Origin: Phycisphaerales bacterium
GTDB lineage: Bacteria > Planctomycetota > Phycisphaerae > Phycisphaerales > SM1A02
Length of the DNA: 64,000 nt
Assembly (NCBI GenBank): GCA_029242715.1
Contig: JAQWTL010000007.1
Location: 186,001-250,000, forward strand
Reading direction: 5' to 3'
The notes under the pieces are model-generated. The model saw only the letters and a list, made by a program, of their open reading frames with translations. It did not search any database and was not told the DNA's origin. Position 1 is the stretch's first letter, and each line of letters starts with the position of its first letter. Shown piece by piece: positions 53,440 to 61,953 of this stretch. The position numbers and the translations under genes are program-made.

Positions 53440-55634
53440 GTGGTGACCTCAGTGGATTCTCGATGTTCGATCTCTTCAAGGAAGAAGCCCGCACGCATGG
53501 CGAGGCCATCAGTCGTGGCCTGGTGGAACTGGAATCCAATCCTGCCAACAAGGAGCTGATTGCAGCTCTCATGCGTGCTGCGCATTCACTGAAGGGCGCT
53601 GCACGCATTGTTGGAGTTGACCTGGCTGTTGGTGTTGCACATGCCATGGAAGATGCCATGGTGGCCGTACAGAATGGTGAAGCCGTCATTACGCCAACGC
53701 GGATCGACCAGTTGCTGGCGGCTTCTGATCTGCTGGCCCAACTGATCGAGCTGGAAGAATCAGGCATTGATGACTGGACCATGGCCAACGTGGCAAATGC
53801 GGATTCTCTTGCCACCGATCTCAGAACACCGGTCACTGATGCGGCTTCAGAGGCCGTTGAGCGAAACCAGGACGCCTCGGAGATTCCTGCGGAGGCCTCT
53901 TCTGCCCCAGTTGTGGACGAGGGATCTGTTCGGGTCACTTCCAGTCGCCTCGACCAGATCATGCGACTGGCCGGCGAAAGTCTCGTTGCATCACGGCGTT
54001 TCCAGACCGTCAGAGATCAGTTGATGATGCTGCGAAGAAGACATGGCAAATTCCAGTCGCGTCTCAGAGAAGCAAGACTGCGCGAAGCCGAAACATCGGA
54101 AGAGGCATTGGATCAAGCCCTACGAGAAGCTGCTCGATCCGAACTGGAACTTGCAGAGCACCAGGATCAGTTGGATGTCTTTCTTGGCAAACTCGAGGAA
54201 CTGGCGGATTCCTTGTACAACGAAGTTCTTGGCTCACGCATGCGACCCTTTGATGAGGGCATTTCCATGTTCCCCAGGATGGTGCGAGACCTGTCTCGAG
54301 ATCTGGGAAAGAAAGCCATACTTGAAATTGACGGTGGCGCCGTACCCGTTGATCGAGATGTTCTCCGTGAACTTGAAGCACCCCTGACTCACATGCTTCG
54401 CAACTGCGTCGATCATGGGGTAGAAACCACGGAAGAGCGATTGGCGAATGGAAAACCAGAAATCGCTACAGTCAAATTGAACGCGTACCATCAAGGCGGC
54501 CGTCTTCATGTCCTCATCGAAGATGATGGCAAAGGCATTGATCCTGAAGGCATCCGACGGAAAGTCGTCGATCGCGGCTTCGCTGATGAATCGGTCGCTG
54601 AGGCTTTGACTGACCGTGAACTCTACGAGTTCCTGTTTCTTCCCGGGTTTTCAACTGCAAAGGCTGTCACCGATGTTTCTGGTCGAGGCGTCGGGCTTGA
54701 CGTCGTTCAGACAATGGTCCAATCGATGGCTGGTGGCGTTCGAATCAGTTCGGTCCCCGGAAAAGGGACGACATTCCACCTGACACTCCCGCTTACTAGA
54801 TCCGTTGTACGCGCCCTGATTGCAGATCTGGGAGGCGAGTCATATGCCTTTCCTCTGACGCACATTGACCGTATCGAGAAGATCCAGGAAGAGTCGATCC
54901 AATCCAGCGAAAATGGCCGTGTCGTCGAGGTGGATGGTGATCAATTCAGCCTGCTGGATACCGGAGCGATCATGGAACTGGATCCTGTTCGGCCAAGTCG
55001 CAAGATCCACACGATCATTACTGGTAGTGAGGATGAGGCCGTTGCACTCCAGGTCGATAGCTTCCTTGGGGAAGAAGATCTTCTGGTCCGACCGCTCGAC
55101 AAGCGATTTGGACGAGTCCCACATCTTTCCTCAACCGCTTTTCGTGAAACCGGTGAGCCTGTTCTGATTGTGGATGTCGAAGATGTCCTGCGAAGCGCAC
55201 GACGAGCCGTGGCCGAAGGGGCCTTTGCCACCGACGTGGTGTCTGACACTTCAACTCCAGTTGGCCCACGCGTGCTTGTAGTCGATGACAGCATCACCGT
55301 ACGGGAAGCTCAACGAGCCATTTTGACTCGTCATGGATACGAGGTTGATGTAGCCGTTGACGGTGCAGAGGGCTGGGAGCGACTTCAGCGTGGGCAGTAC
55401 GATCTTCTGATCACTGATGTCGACATGCCCGGAATGAATGGCATCCAATTCGTCCAGACACTACGCGCACAGACTCGCTTCAAGGATCTTCCTGTCGCAA
55501 TGGTTTCCTACAAGGATGAAGAATCACAGCGACAAGAAGGGCTGGATGCTGGCGCGACGGTTTATCTCAGCAAGCACGTCATCAATGACAGTCAGTTCAT
55601 TGATACTGTTCATTCATTACTTAAGCATCAATAG
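53436..55634 (+). CDS. CheA-type hybrid histidine kinase with C-terminal receiver
   Basis: 732 residues: HPt (P1) with phospho-His50 in AAHSLKGAARI; a low-complexity linker without an obvious P2; P3 dimerisation helices; the P4 ATPase (HMLRNCVDHGVE, EDDGKGIDPEG, DVSGRGVGLDVVQTMV); P5 CheW-like domain (SYAFPLTHIDRIEKI); and a receiver with phospho-Asp661 in LLITDVDMPGMNG. The layout matches WspE/FrzE-like kinases. Predicted to phosphorylate its own receiver and the receiver-PP2C protein encoded 14 nt downstream. Coupled to cheW by ATGA. Confidence 0.93.
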   Translation: MSGDLSGFSMFDLFKEEARTHGEAISRGLVELESNPANKELIAALMRAAHSLKGAARIVGVDLAVGVAHAMEDAMVAVQNGEAVITPTRIDQLLAASDLLAQLIELEESGIDDWTMANVANADSLATDLRTPVTDAASEAVERNQDASEIPAEASSAPVVDEGSVRVTSSRLDQIMRLAGESLVASRRFQTVRDQLMMLRRRHGKFQSRLREARLREAETSEEALDQALREAARSELELAEHQDQLDVFLGKLEELADSLYNEVLGSRMRPFDEGISMFPRMVRDLSRDLGKKAILEIDGGAVPVDRDVLRELEAPLTHMLRNCVDHGVETTEERLANGKPEIATVKLNAYHQGGRLHVLIEDDGKGIDPEGIRRKVVDRGFADESVAEALTDRELYEFLFLPGFSTAKAVTDVSGRGVGLDVVQTMVQSMAGGVRISSVPGKGTTFHLTLPLTRSVVRALIADLGGESYAFPLTHIDRIEKIQEESIQSSENGRVVEVDGDQFSLLDTGAIMELDPVRPSRKIHTIITGSEDEAVALQVDSFLGEEDLLVRPLDKRFGRVPHLSSTAFRETGEPVLIVDVEDVLRSARRAVAEGAFATDVVSDTSTPVGPRVLVVDDSITVREAQRAILTRHGYEVDVAVDGAEGWERLQRGQYDLLITDVDMPGMNGIQFVQTLRAQTRFKDLPVAMVSYKDEESQRQEGLDAGATVYLSKHVINDSQFIDTVHSLLKHQ

Positions 55635-55648
55635 GAATCTTGTTGCCC

Positions 55649-56848
55649 ATGACCAGCACAAACACAAATGATGTTGAAGCAACTCCACCAGGAATCAGGG
55701 TCATGCTGGTGGATGATCAGGCCATGATCGGCGAAGCCGTACGACGCATGCTCGCCAGTCAGGATGACATCGAATATCGCTATTGCGACAACCCACTGGA
55801 AGCGATCGAGACCGCTCGCGAGTGGAAGCCAACTGTGATTCTCCAGGACCTCGTCATGCCTGATGTCGATGGACTGGATCTTGTCCGTGATTACAGGGCC
55901 GATGATGCCACCTCACTGGTCCCCATCGTGGTCCTGAGTTCACGAGAGGAAGCCGCTACCAAGGCAGAGGCCTTTGCCCGTGGCGCCAATGACTATCTCG
56001 TCAAGCTTCCGGATCCTGTTGAGATCATTGCAAGGATTCGCCATCATTCCGAAGGTTTCCTGGCAAGGATTCAGAGAGACAGCGCCTACATTGCACTCGA
56101 GGAAAACGAGGCCCATCTTCGCGAAGAACTCTCCAAGGCCGCAGCCTATGTTCAATCGCTTCTCCCTGAACCGATGAATGATCGCGTGCAGACGGATTGG
56201 CGGTTCATCCCATCTGTTTCTCTTGGTGGCGATGCGTTTGGCTACCACTGGCTGGATGATCACCGACTTGCACTGTTCCTGCTGGATGTCTGTGGGCATG
56301 GTGTCGGCCCTGCTCTGCTGTCCATCACAGCGATGAATGTGATTTCCAAGAAGTCGCTCCCAAATATCGACTTCGGTGATCCAGGCGCCGTTCTCTCGGA
56401 ATTGAATAACCGGTTCCAGATGGATGATCACCAGGGAATGTTCTTCACCATCTGGTATGGGGTCTATGACGAACAGAAGAAAAGTCTCGACTGGAGCGGT
56501 GGCGGGCACCCCCCTGCACTGCTGATGAACAAGGGCTCGGATTCACCCCTCCTCCTGGAGTCGGATGGCCCCATGGTCGGTGCCGTGAAGGATCTCCAAT
56601 TCGATACACATACCTGTGATGTCGACCCCGGAAGCCGCCTGGTGCTCTACAGCGACGGCATCTACGAGATCAAGAAGCCTGACAACACGCTTTGGACTCT
56701 GGAGGAATTTGTCGAACTGGTTGCAAGCCAACCCTCCCACGACGTCTCCTCGGTTGATGCCATCATTGGATCAGTCAAAGCCGTCAGTGGACAGAATCTC
56801 TTCGAGGACGACTGTTCAGTCGTCGAGTTCACATTCGCTGAATCCTGA
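55649..56848 (+). CDS. Response regulator with C-terminal PP2C (RsbU-type) phosphatase
   Basis: 399 residues. Receiver domain: MLVDDQAMIGEAVRR, phospho-Asp67 in ILQDLVMPDVDG, the switch stretch VVLSSREEA, and Lys in DYLVKLPDP. After a helical linker comes a PP2C domain with metal-binding residues in SLGGDAFGYHW and LDVCGHGVGPALLS, then SGGGHPPALLM and LYSDGIYEI. Predicted output of the CheA pathway: phosphorylation would switch phosphatase activity on an anti-anti-sigma factor. ATG 55649 is preferred to an upstream TTG at 55640. No STAS or anti-sigma gene is in the window. Confidence 0.92.
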   Translation: MTSTNTNDVEATPPGIRVMLVDDQAMIGEAVRRMLASQDDIEYRYCDNPLEAIETAREWKPTVILQDLVMPDVDGLDLVRDYRADDATSLVPIVVLSSREEAATKAEAFARGANDYLVKLPDPVEIIARIRHHSEGFLARIQRDSAYIALEENEAHLREELSKAAAYVQSLLPEPMNDRVQTDWRFIPSVSLGGDAFGYHWLDDHRLALFLLDVCGHGVGPALLSITAMNVISKKSLPNIDFGDPGAVLSELNNRFQMDDHQGMFFTIWYGVYDEQKKSLDWSGGGHPPALLMNKGSDSPLLLESDGPMVGAVKDLQFDTHTCDVDPGSRLVLYSDGIYEIKKPDNTLWTLEEFVELVASQPSHDVSSVDAIIGSVKAVSGQNLFEDDCSVVEFTFAES

Positions 56849-56945
56849 TTCGAGCAGAGTTCTCGGACGGACCGTGAGTCATTCATGCGCGTATGGAACA
56901 ACCTCTGCTGCCAATCTGACGTTGATTCATGCTTCACGCACAGTT

Positions 56946-56979
56946 GTCCGAAGAAGTAGCTGTCGCCTACTTCCCGGAC
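56946..56979 (+). promoter_or_regulatory. Strong hairpin abutting a start codon
   Basis: GTCCG at 56946-56950 pairs with CGGAC at 56975-56979, and GAAGTAG at 56953-56959 pairs with CTACTTC at 56967-56973 around CTGTCGC. The result is a 12-bp stem with a small 2x1 internal loop. It ends 5 nt before ATG 56985 and would hide the ribosome-binding site. No U-tract follows. Possibly a translational switch. Confidence 0.5.
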
Positions 56980-56984
56980 AGACC

Positions 56985-57386
56985 ATGACCACTGCTGATC
57001 GACCTGCACTCATACGCTGCACACTGTTTCTGTCGGGCCTCGCCTGGATTCTTCCATTCGGTGTTCTCGGACTGTGCGTGTTATTGATAAACGATCTGGG
57101 CAGCGTCGATCCATTCAGCAGCCTGGCATCACACGCCGGTAGTGAGACGATCTCGATTGGCCTGTCATCCATTTTCAAGGGCAATTCACTGGCAGCTTTC
57201 GCAGTTGCCCTGGCAGTCTTTGCAGTCTTTGCCCTGGGCAGCCTGCTGGCGACAGCAAGCCTGTGCACTGGCCGCCTGGCGATGAGATTGGGCGCAAGCA
57301 ACATTCCACTTGCCGTCGGGCTACTGGCAGCCGGTCTTTACCTGGCGATCATTCTTGGCATGGTCCTGGGCGCAACCATCAACTGA
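56985..57386 (+). CDS. Small hypothetical membrane protein
   Basis: 133 residues, three predicted membrane segments (about 10-33, 69-93, 105-131) rich in Ala, Leu and Gly. The loop between the first two (about 35 residues, DLGSVDPFSSLASHAGSE) faces one side. No family recognised. It follows the receiver-PP2C gene by 136 nt on the same strand, with a strong hairpin in front of its ATG. A longer open frame extends upstream, but that part has no coding look and overlaps the previous gene. Confidence 0.6.
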   Translation: MTTADRPALIRCTLFLSGLAWILPFGVLGLCVLLINDLGSVDPFSSLASHAGSETISIGLSSIFKGNSLAAFAVALAVFAVFALGSLLATASLCTGRLAMRLGASNIPLAVGLLAAGLYLAIILGMVLGATIN

Positions 57387-57399
57387 CGTCTTCGTGGGA

Positions 57400-58833
57400 T
57401 CAGGCAAACAGATCGTGCACGACTTTGCCATGCACATCGGTGAGGCGGAAATCCCGGCCCTGGTAGCGATAGGTGAATTGCTCATGGTTCAACCCCATGG
57501 CATGGAGCACCGTGGCCTGCAGGTCATGGACATGTACCGGATTCTCCAATACTGCATAGCCCATGTCATCAGTTCGACCATAGGTCAGACCTGGCTTCAT
57601 GCCGCCTCCGGCCATGATGATGGAAAAGCAATGAGGATGATGGTCTCGCCCAAGAAACTTGGAGCCATTGCGTTCCTCGTTCATCGCCGTGCGTCCAAAT
57701 TCGCCGCTGACGATGACCAGCGTGTCCTCAAGCATCCCACGTTGTTTGAGATCTGCAATCAAGGCGGCAATGGGACGATCAACCTCTCTGCATTTCATTG
57801 GCAACTGGGTAATGATGTCATCATGTGTTCCGGTTCCATGGGTGTCCCAGCCCCAATCAAACAACTGAACAAATCGAACACCTCGTTCTGAGAGACGGCG
57901 TGCGAGCAGGCAGTTGTTTGCAAATGAACTGGCCCCCTTGACAGCGCCATACATTCCAAGCGTGTCTGCCTTCTCATTTGAAATGTCCATGACATCAGGA
58001 ACAGACATCTGCATCTTGAAGGCGAGTTCGAATTGATCGATTCGGGTACGCGTTTCCTGATCGCCATGCTGTGCAAATGCAGCCTCGTTGAGTTCACGCA
58101 GTGAATCCAGGCTCAGGCGCCTCATGGAACGATCCATGCCGTGTGGATCATTCAAGTACAACACGGGATCAGGGCCGCTTCGGCACTGCACACCCTGATG
58201 AACAGAGGGCAGGAAACCTGATCCCCAGGTGCTCTTCCCTGCACTCGGCGCTTTTCCACCTGATACCAGCACCACGAAGCCCGGTAGATCATTGGCCTCC
58301 GAGCCCAGGCCCCACGTCAGCCATGAGCCCATTGATGGACGGCCGAATCGGGGAGAACCCGTGAGGAGAAACAACTGCGCCGGTGCATGATTGAACTCAT
58401 CAGTGTGCATGGACCGCACGATGGTCAGATCGTCGGCGATCGTAGACAGATTCGGAAGCAATTCCGAAAACTCCATCCCACTCTGCCCATGCTGCCTGAA
58501 CTCGTATGGGCTCGCGAGAATTCTGGGGTGGCCCTTGATGAAAGCAAATCGTTCCTGCTGAAAAATCGAATCGGGACAAGGCTGTCCATCGAGATCTTTC
58601 AGGATGGGCTTTGGATCAAGCAGATCGTGCTGTGGAGGCGATCCTGCAAGATGTATGTAAATGATGCGTTTGGCTCTTGGCGCGAAGTGTGAGCTTCCAG
58701 AACCTGTTTCAGCCAGCGCGGGGACATCACCAAGCAAACTTGCCATGGCGAGGCTGCCCATGCCAATCCCGGTGGTGCCAAGAAAATGGCGCCTGGTCAT
58801 ATGTTGCTGGATCTCGTGAATCGGATTCATCAT
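57400..58833 (-). CDS. DUF1501 protein, second copy
   Basis: 477 residues. The leader TRRHFLGTTGIGMGSLAMAS is a good twin-arginine signal. The DUF1501 body includes IIYIHLAGSPPQHDLLDPKP, FDWGWDTHGTGTHDDI, VIVSGEFGRTAMNEERNG and HDLQATVLHAMGLNHEQ. It differs substantially from the 42351 copy, so this is not a recent duplication. Coupled to the preceding DUF1549/1553 gene by an overlap of the start and stop codons. Confidence 0.9.
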   Translation of the reverse strand: MMNPIHEIQQHMTRRHFLGTTGIGMGSLAMASLLGDVPALAETGSGSSHFAPRAKRIIYIHLAGSPPQHDLLDPKPILKDLDGQPCPDSIFQQERFAFIKGHPRILASPYEFRQHGQSGMEFSELLPNLSTIADDLTIVRSMHTDEFNHAPAQLFLLTGSPRFGRPSMGSWLTWGLGSEANDLPGFVVLVSGGKAPSAGKSTWGSGFLPSVHQGVQCRSGPDPVLYLNDPHGMDRSMRRLSLDSLRELNEAAFAQHGDQETRTRIDQFELAFKMQMSVPDVMDISNEKADTLGMYGAVKGASSFANNCLLARRLSERGVRFVQLFDWGWDTHGTGTHDDIITQLPMKCREVDRPIAALIADLKQRGMLEDTLVIVSGEFGRTAMNEERNGSKFLGRDHHPHCFSIIMAGGGMKPGLTYGRTDDMGYAVLENPVHVHDLQATVLHAMGLNHEQFTYRYQGRDFRLTDVHGKVVHDLFA

Positions 58834-61800
58834 CAGCCTCTCGTAAGCACCTCATCCAGATTCAAGAGTACGTTGGCAACCACCACCAGGGCGGCAAGAT
58901 CTGCAGGATCCGCGCTCGATGGTGGTGTTCCTGGCCATTGCAGGAGGATTGCCTCCATTTCCCCAGGTGTATTGAGATATTGCCTCCGGGCAGACTGGGC
59001 GAGTTCCATGAGCAGGCTCAGTTCCTCGGACGTCGGCATTCGGCCCAGGACCAGCCTGAAACCACGCTGCAGACGTGCCGAGTCATCTTCACCGCCCTCT
59101 TCCACCATTCGACTCGCTAGCGCCTTCGCTGCTTCCACATAAACAGGATCATTCAACGTGACCAAAGCCTGCAGAGGCGTATTGGTCTGGATACGTCGGA
59201 CGCTGCAGATTTCCCGACTTGGTGCATCGAACGTTGTCATGCTGGGATACGGGGATGAACGCCGCCAGAATGTGTAGATCCCTCGACGATGTCGTTGACG
59301 ATCCTCACCCTGTGGCCAGTCACGATTGTCATAGGTGACTTGCCAAAGCCCCGCTGGCTGATCTGGAAAAACAGGAGGTCCGTGCAGTTGTGCATCCAGC
59401 AGGCCGGATGCCGCAAGGGCCTGGTCACGAACCGCCTCAGCTTCAAGTCGAACACGAGGGGCATGACTGAGCCAGCGATTCTCAGGATCCAGTTCACGCA
59501 CACCCTGCTGAGGCGCCGGTGAGCGTTGATACGTCTCACTGGTCACGATGAGCCGACAGAGTTCCTTGTGGCTCCAGCCCTGATCCATGAAATCAACCGC
59601 CAACCAGTCAAGCAGATCCGGATGCGTCGGGCGATCTCCCTGTGTTCCAAAATCCTCAAGCGTCACGACAAGTCCACGACCAAACAGGCGTTCCCATGTA
59701 CGGTTCACATGAACACGTGCCGTCAGTGGATTCTCACGTGAAGCAATCCATTTCGCCAACGCCATTCGATCGGGCAGGCGATCCGGCTCCAGTGGATGCA
59801 GAAGTTCGGGAACATGTGGATCAATCTCATCACCAGGTGAAAGGAATGAACCACGTTCGAGCACATGTGTGGTTCGAGCCATTTCCGGTGATACCGACCG
59901 CATTACTGGAACAAGTGCTGCACTCGCCTCAATCGCAGCAATACGCTGATCAATCAATTCACGCTTCTTCAGCAGAGCGGCCAGTTCCTGCCGGGATTCA
60001 ATCTGGACGTTCCGCAGGTACCAATGCTCCAGTCGCGTCTGCCCTGCTGGATCTCTCTGATCCATCGGAGTTCTGATCACAGCCAGAACATCTTCTGGAA
60101 TGACTGGATTCAATAGTGATCGCTGACGAGCCTCGAAGGCCTGAAGTGAATGCAGGCTGGCCTGTTCGATGTGCTCATCTCTGAGAACACCGGCCGCATC
60201 CCAGGCAACTGTTCCGCCAGCCTGTGTAAAAGCCCAGCCATCGATGGCATCTCCTGGCTTGAGGCCGACGACTGCCGGATCCAACTCCAGCCGAACCCAT
60301 TGCCCTGTTTGCGGCAGATCGCCAATACGAATGCGGGATGTCGTCCCCAATTGTCCCCAAGGATTGTGATCCCCACCCCAGAATGCACGGTGCTCCCAGT
60401 CACCTGGCATGTGAAACTGAAGCATGATCTGGGCAGGCGGATCCTCAGGGTCAAGCCATACATGGGCCACGAGTTGATCGCCCTCCTGCAGGACGAGTGG
60501 CAGATAAGCGGATTCGAAGTACTGCTGTCGAACAGTTGTGGGGCCTGAGGCGGATGCCACATGCATGCGACTACCTGAGAAGGCGGGGATCTTCTCATGG
60601 CCCTTCTGCCAGGGCCAGACTTCACCATTGACCTCATTGGCATTTGCCCCGACGGGGAGATCATCATCGATCCAGTAACGGTCTCCTCGTTCCGTGATGG
60701 ATGTCTCACTGAAGATGTGTTCTGTCGCAAGTACTGCCAGTCGATTGTTCAGATCCTCTTCTGCCTGCATTCGTTCCGATTTTGCGATTTCAAGAAGAGA
60801 CTGGTCTGCAAGAGACAGAACGGGCAGCACTGGATGCTCATCTGTTCGATCCGCATCCTGAGTCTGGTTCAGCATGGCAAACAAACCGTAGTACTCGCGA
60901 TGACTGAACGGATCAGATGGATGGTCGTGGCACTGTGCACAGCCGATGGTCAACCCCATCCAGGCCTGCATGGTGGTATTCGTTCGATCAACGATTGCGG
61001 CTATCCGGAATTCCTCGTCATCCGTGCCGCCTTCGTCATTTGTCATGGTGTTGCGATGAAAGGCAGTTGCCAGCACCTGCTCAGGAGTGGAATCATCCAA
61101 CATGTCGCCCGCCAGCTGTTCCACCGTGAACTGATCAAATGGAACATCCTGATTGAAAGCATTGATGACCCAGTCTCGCCATGGCCAGATTGTTCGATCA
61201 GCATCCTTTTCATATCCCCGACTGTCTGCATAGCGTGCATGATCCAGCCAGACACGCGCCCATCTTTCGCCAAAGTGCGGCGAGTCGAGAAGTCTCTGGA
61301 CCTGTCTGTCCCAGGCGCCGGGCTGATCATCCTGAAGAAACAAATCCACTTCCTCTGGAGTCGGCGGAAGGCCGATGAGATCCAGGCTTGCCCGTCGCAG
61401 TAACGTGGCTCGATCTGCCCGGGGCGATGACTTCAAACCAGCACGCTCGACCCTTCTGTTGATGAAGGCATCCACGGGGTGACTCATCATGTCGGGCACG
61501 ACCGGCTGAATGGGCGCAACCCATGCCCAATGTTGTTCCCACTTCGCACCCTGTTTGATCCAACGATGTATGAGCAATCGCTCCTGCGGGGACAAGGCAT
61601 CATGGCCTTCGTCTGCTGGAGGCATTCGAACATCCGGATTGTCCGTTGATATTCGCTGGTAAAGACCACTGGCTGCCGGATCACCAGGAACAACAACCTG
61701 CCCACCATCTCGCATCTCGCCCAGCAGACCGTCCATCGTGTCCAATCGAAGATTGGCCCTTCTGGATTCCTCAGCATTGCCATGACACAGAATGCATCGC

Positions 61801-61895
61801 ATCGCAAGAAGAGGTCTGATCTCACGGTCGAAACTGACCGGATCATCTGCTCCAAGCGGAGAAGCCATCAATGCCATCATGACAGTGGTAAGCAT
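58833..61895 (-). CDS. DUF1549/DUF1553 protein with Planctomycete-type heme motif, second copy
   Basis: 1,020 residues with a signal peptide (MLTTVMMALMASPLGAD). The Planctomycete cytochrome C domain has CILCH at 34-38; DUF1549 follows (LLRRASLDLIGLPPTPEEV, GERWARVWLDHARYADSRGY, then GCAQCHDHPSDPF). A beta-rich insert of about 200 residues comes before DUF1553 (NPLTARVHVNRTWERLFGRG, RRIQTNTPLQALVTLNDPVY). ATG 61895 gives a normal signal peptide; longer in-frame starts overlap the upstream porin gene. Part of a unit with an OprB-like porin upstream and DUF1501 downstream. Confidence 0.9.
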   Translation of the reverse strand: MLTTVMMALMASPLGADDPVSFDREIRPLLAMRCILCHGNAEESRRANLRLDTMDGLLGEMRDGGQVVVPGDPAASGLYQRISTDNPDVRMPPADEGHDALSPQERLLIHRWIKQGAKWEQHWAWVAPIQPVVPDMMSHPVDAFINRRVERAGLKSSPRADRATLLRRASLDLIGLPPTPEEVDLFLQDDQPGAWDRQVQRLLDSPHFGERWARVWLDHARYADSRGYEKDADRTIWPWRDWVINAFNQDVPFDQFTVEQLAGDMLDDSTPEQVLATAFHRNTMTNDEGGTDDEEFRIAAIVDRTNTTMQAWMGLTIGCAQCHDHPSDPFSHREYYGLFAMLNQTQDADRTDEHPVLPVLSLADQSLLEIAKSERMQAEEDLNNRLAVLATEHIFSETSITERGDRYWIDDDLPVGANANEVNGEVWPWQKGHEKIPAFSGSRMHVASASGPTTVRQQYFESAYLPLVLQEGDQLVAHVWLDPEDPPAQIMLQFHMPGDWEHRAFWGGDHNPWGQLGTTSRIRIGDLPQTGQWVRLELDPAVVGLKPGDAIDGWAFTQAGGTVAWDAAGVLRDEHIEQASLHSLQAFEARQRSLLNPVIPEDVLAVIRTPMDQRDPAGQTRLEHWYLRNVQIESRQELAALLKKRELIDQRIAAIEASAALVPVMRSVSPEMARTTHVLERGSFLSPGDEIDPHVPELLHPLEPDRLPDRMALAKWIASRENPLTARVHVNRTWERLFGRGLVVTLEDFGTQGDRPTHPDLLDWLAVDFMDQGWSHKELCRLIVTSETYQRSPAPQQGVRELDPENRWLSHAPRVRLEAEAVRDQALAASGLLDAQLHGPPVFPDQPAGLWQVTYDNRDWPQGEDRQRHRRGIYTFWRRSSPYPSMTTFDAPSREICSVRRIQTNTPLQALVTLNDPVYVEAAKALASRMVEEGGEDDSARLQRGFRLVLGRMPTSEELSLLMELAQSARRQYLNTPGEMEAILLQWPGTPPSSADPADLAALVVVANVLLNLDEVLTRG

Positions 61896-61953
61896 GCGTC
61901 CATTGAACACGCATGACCCGCTACATGGCAAGAGTGAAACCCCAGTAGACGTG

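Noticed and set aside
52870-56848. Flagellar chemotaxis operon
   Set aside because: No CheY, CheR, CheB, receptor or flagellar genes; the output protein is a phosphatase.
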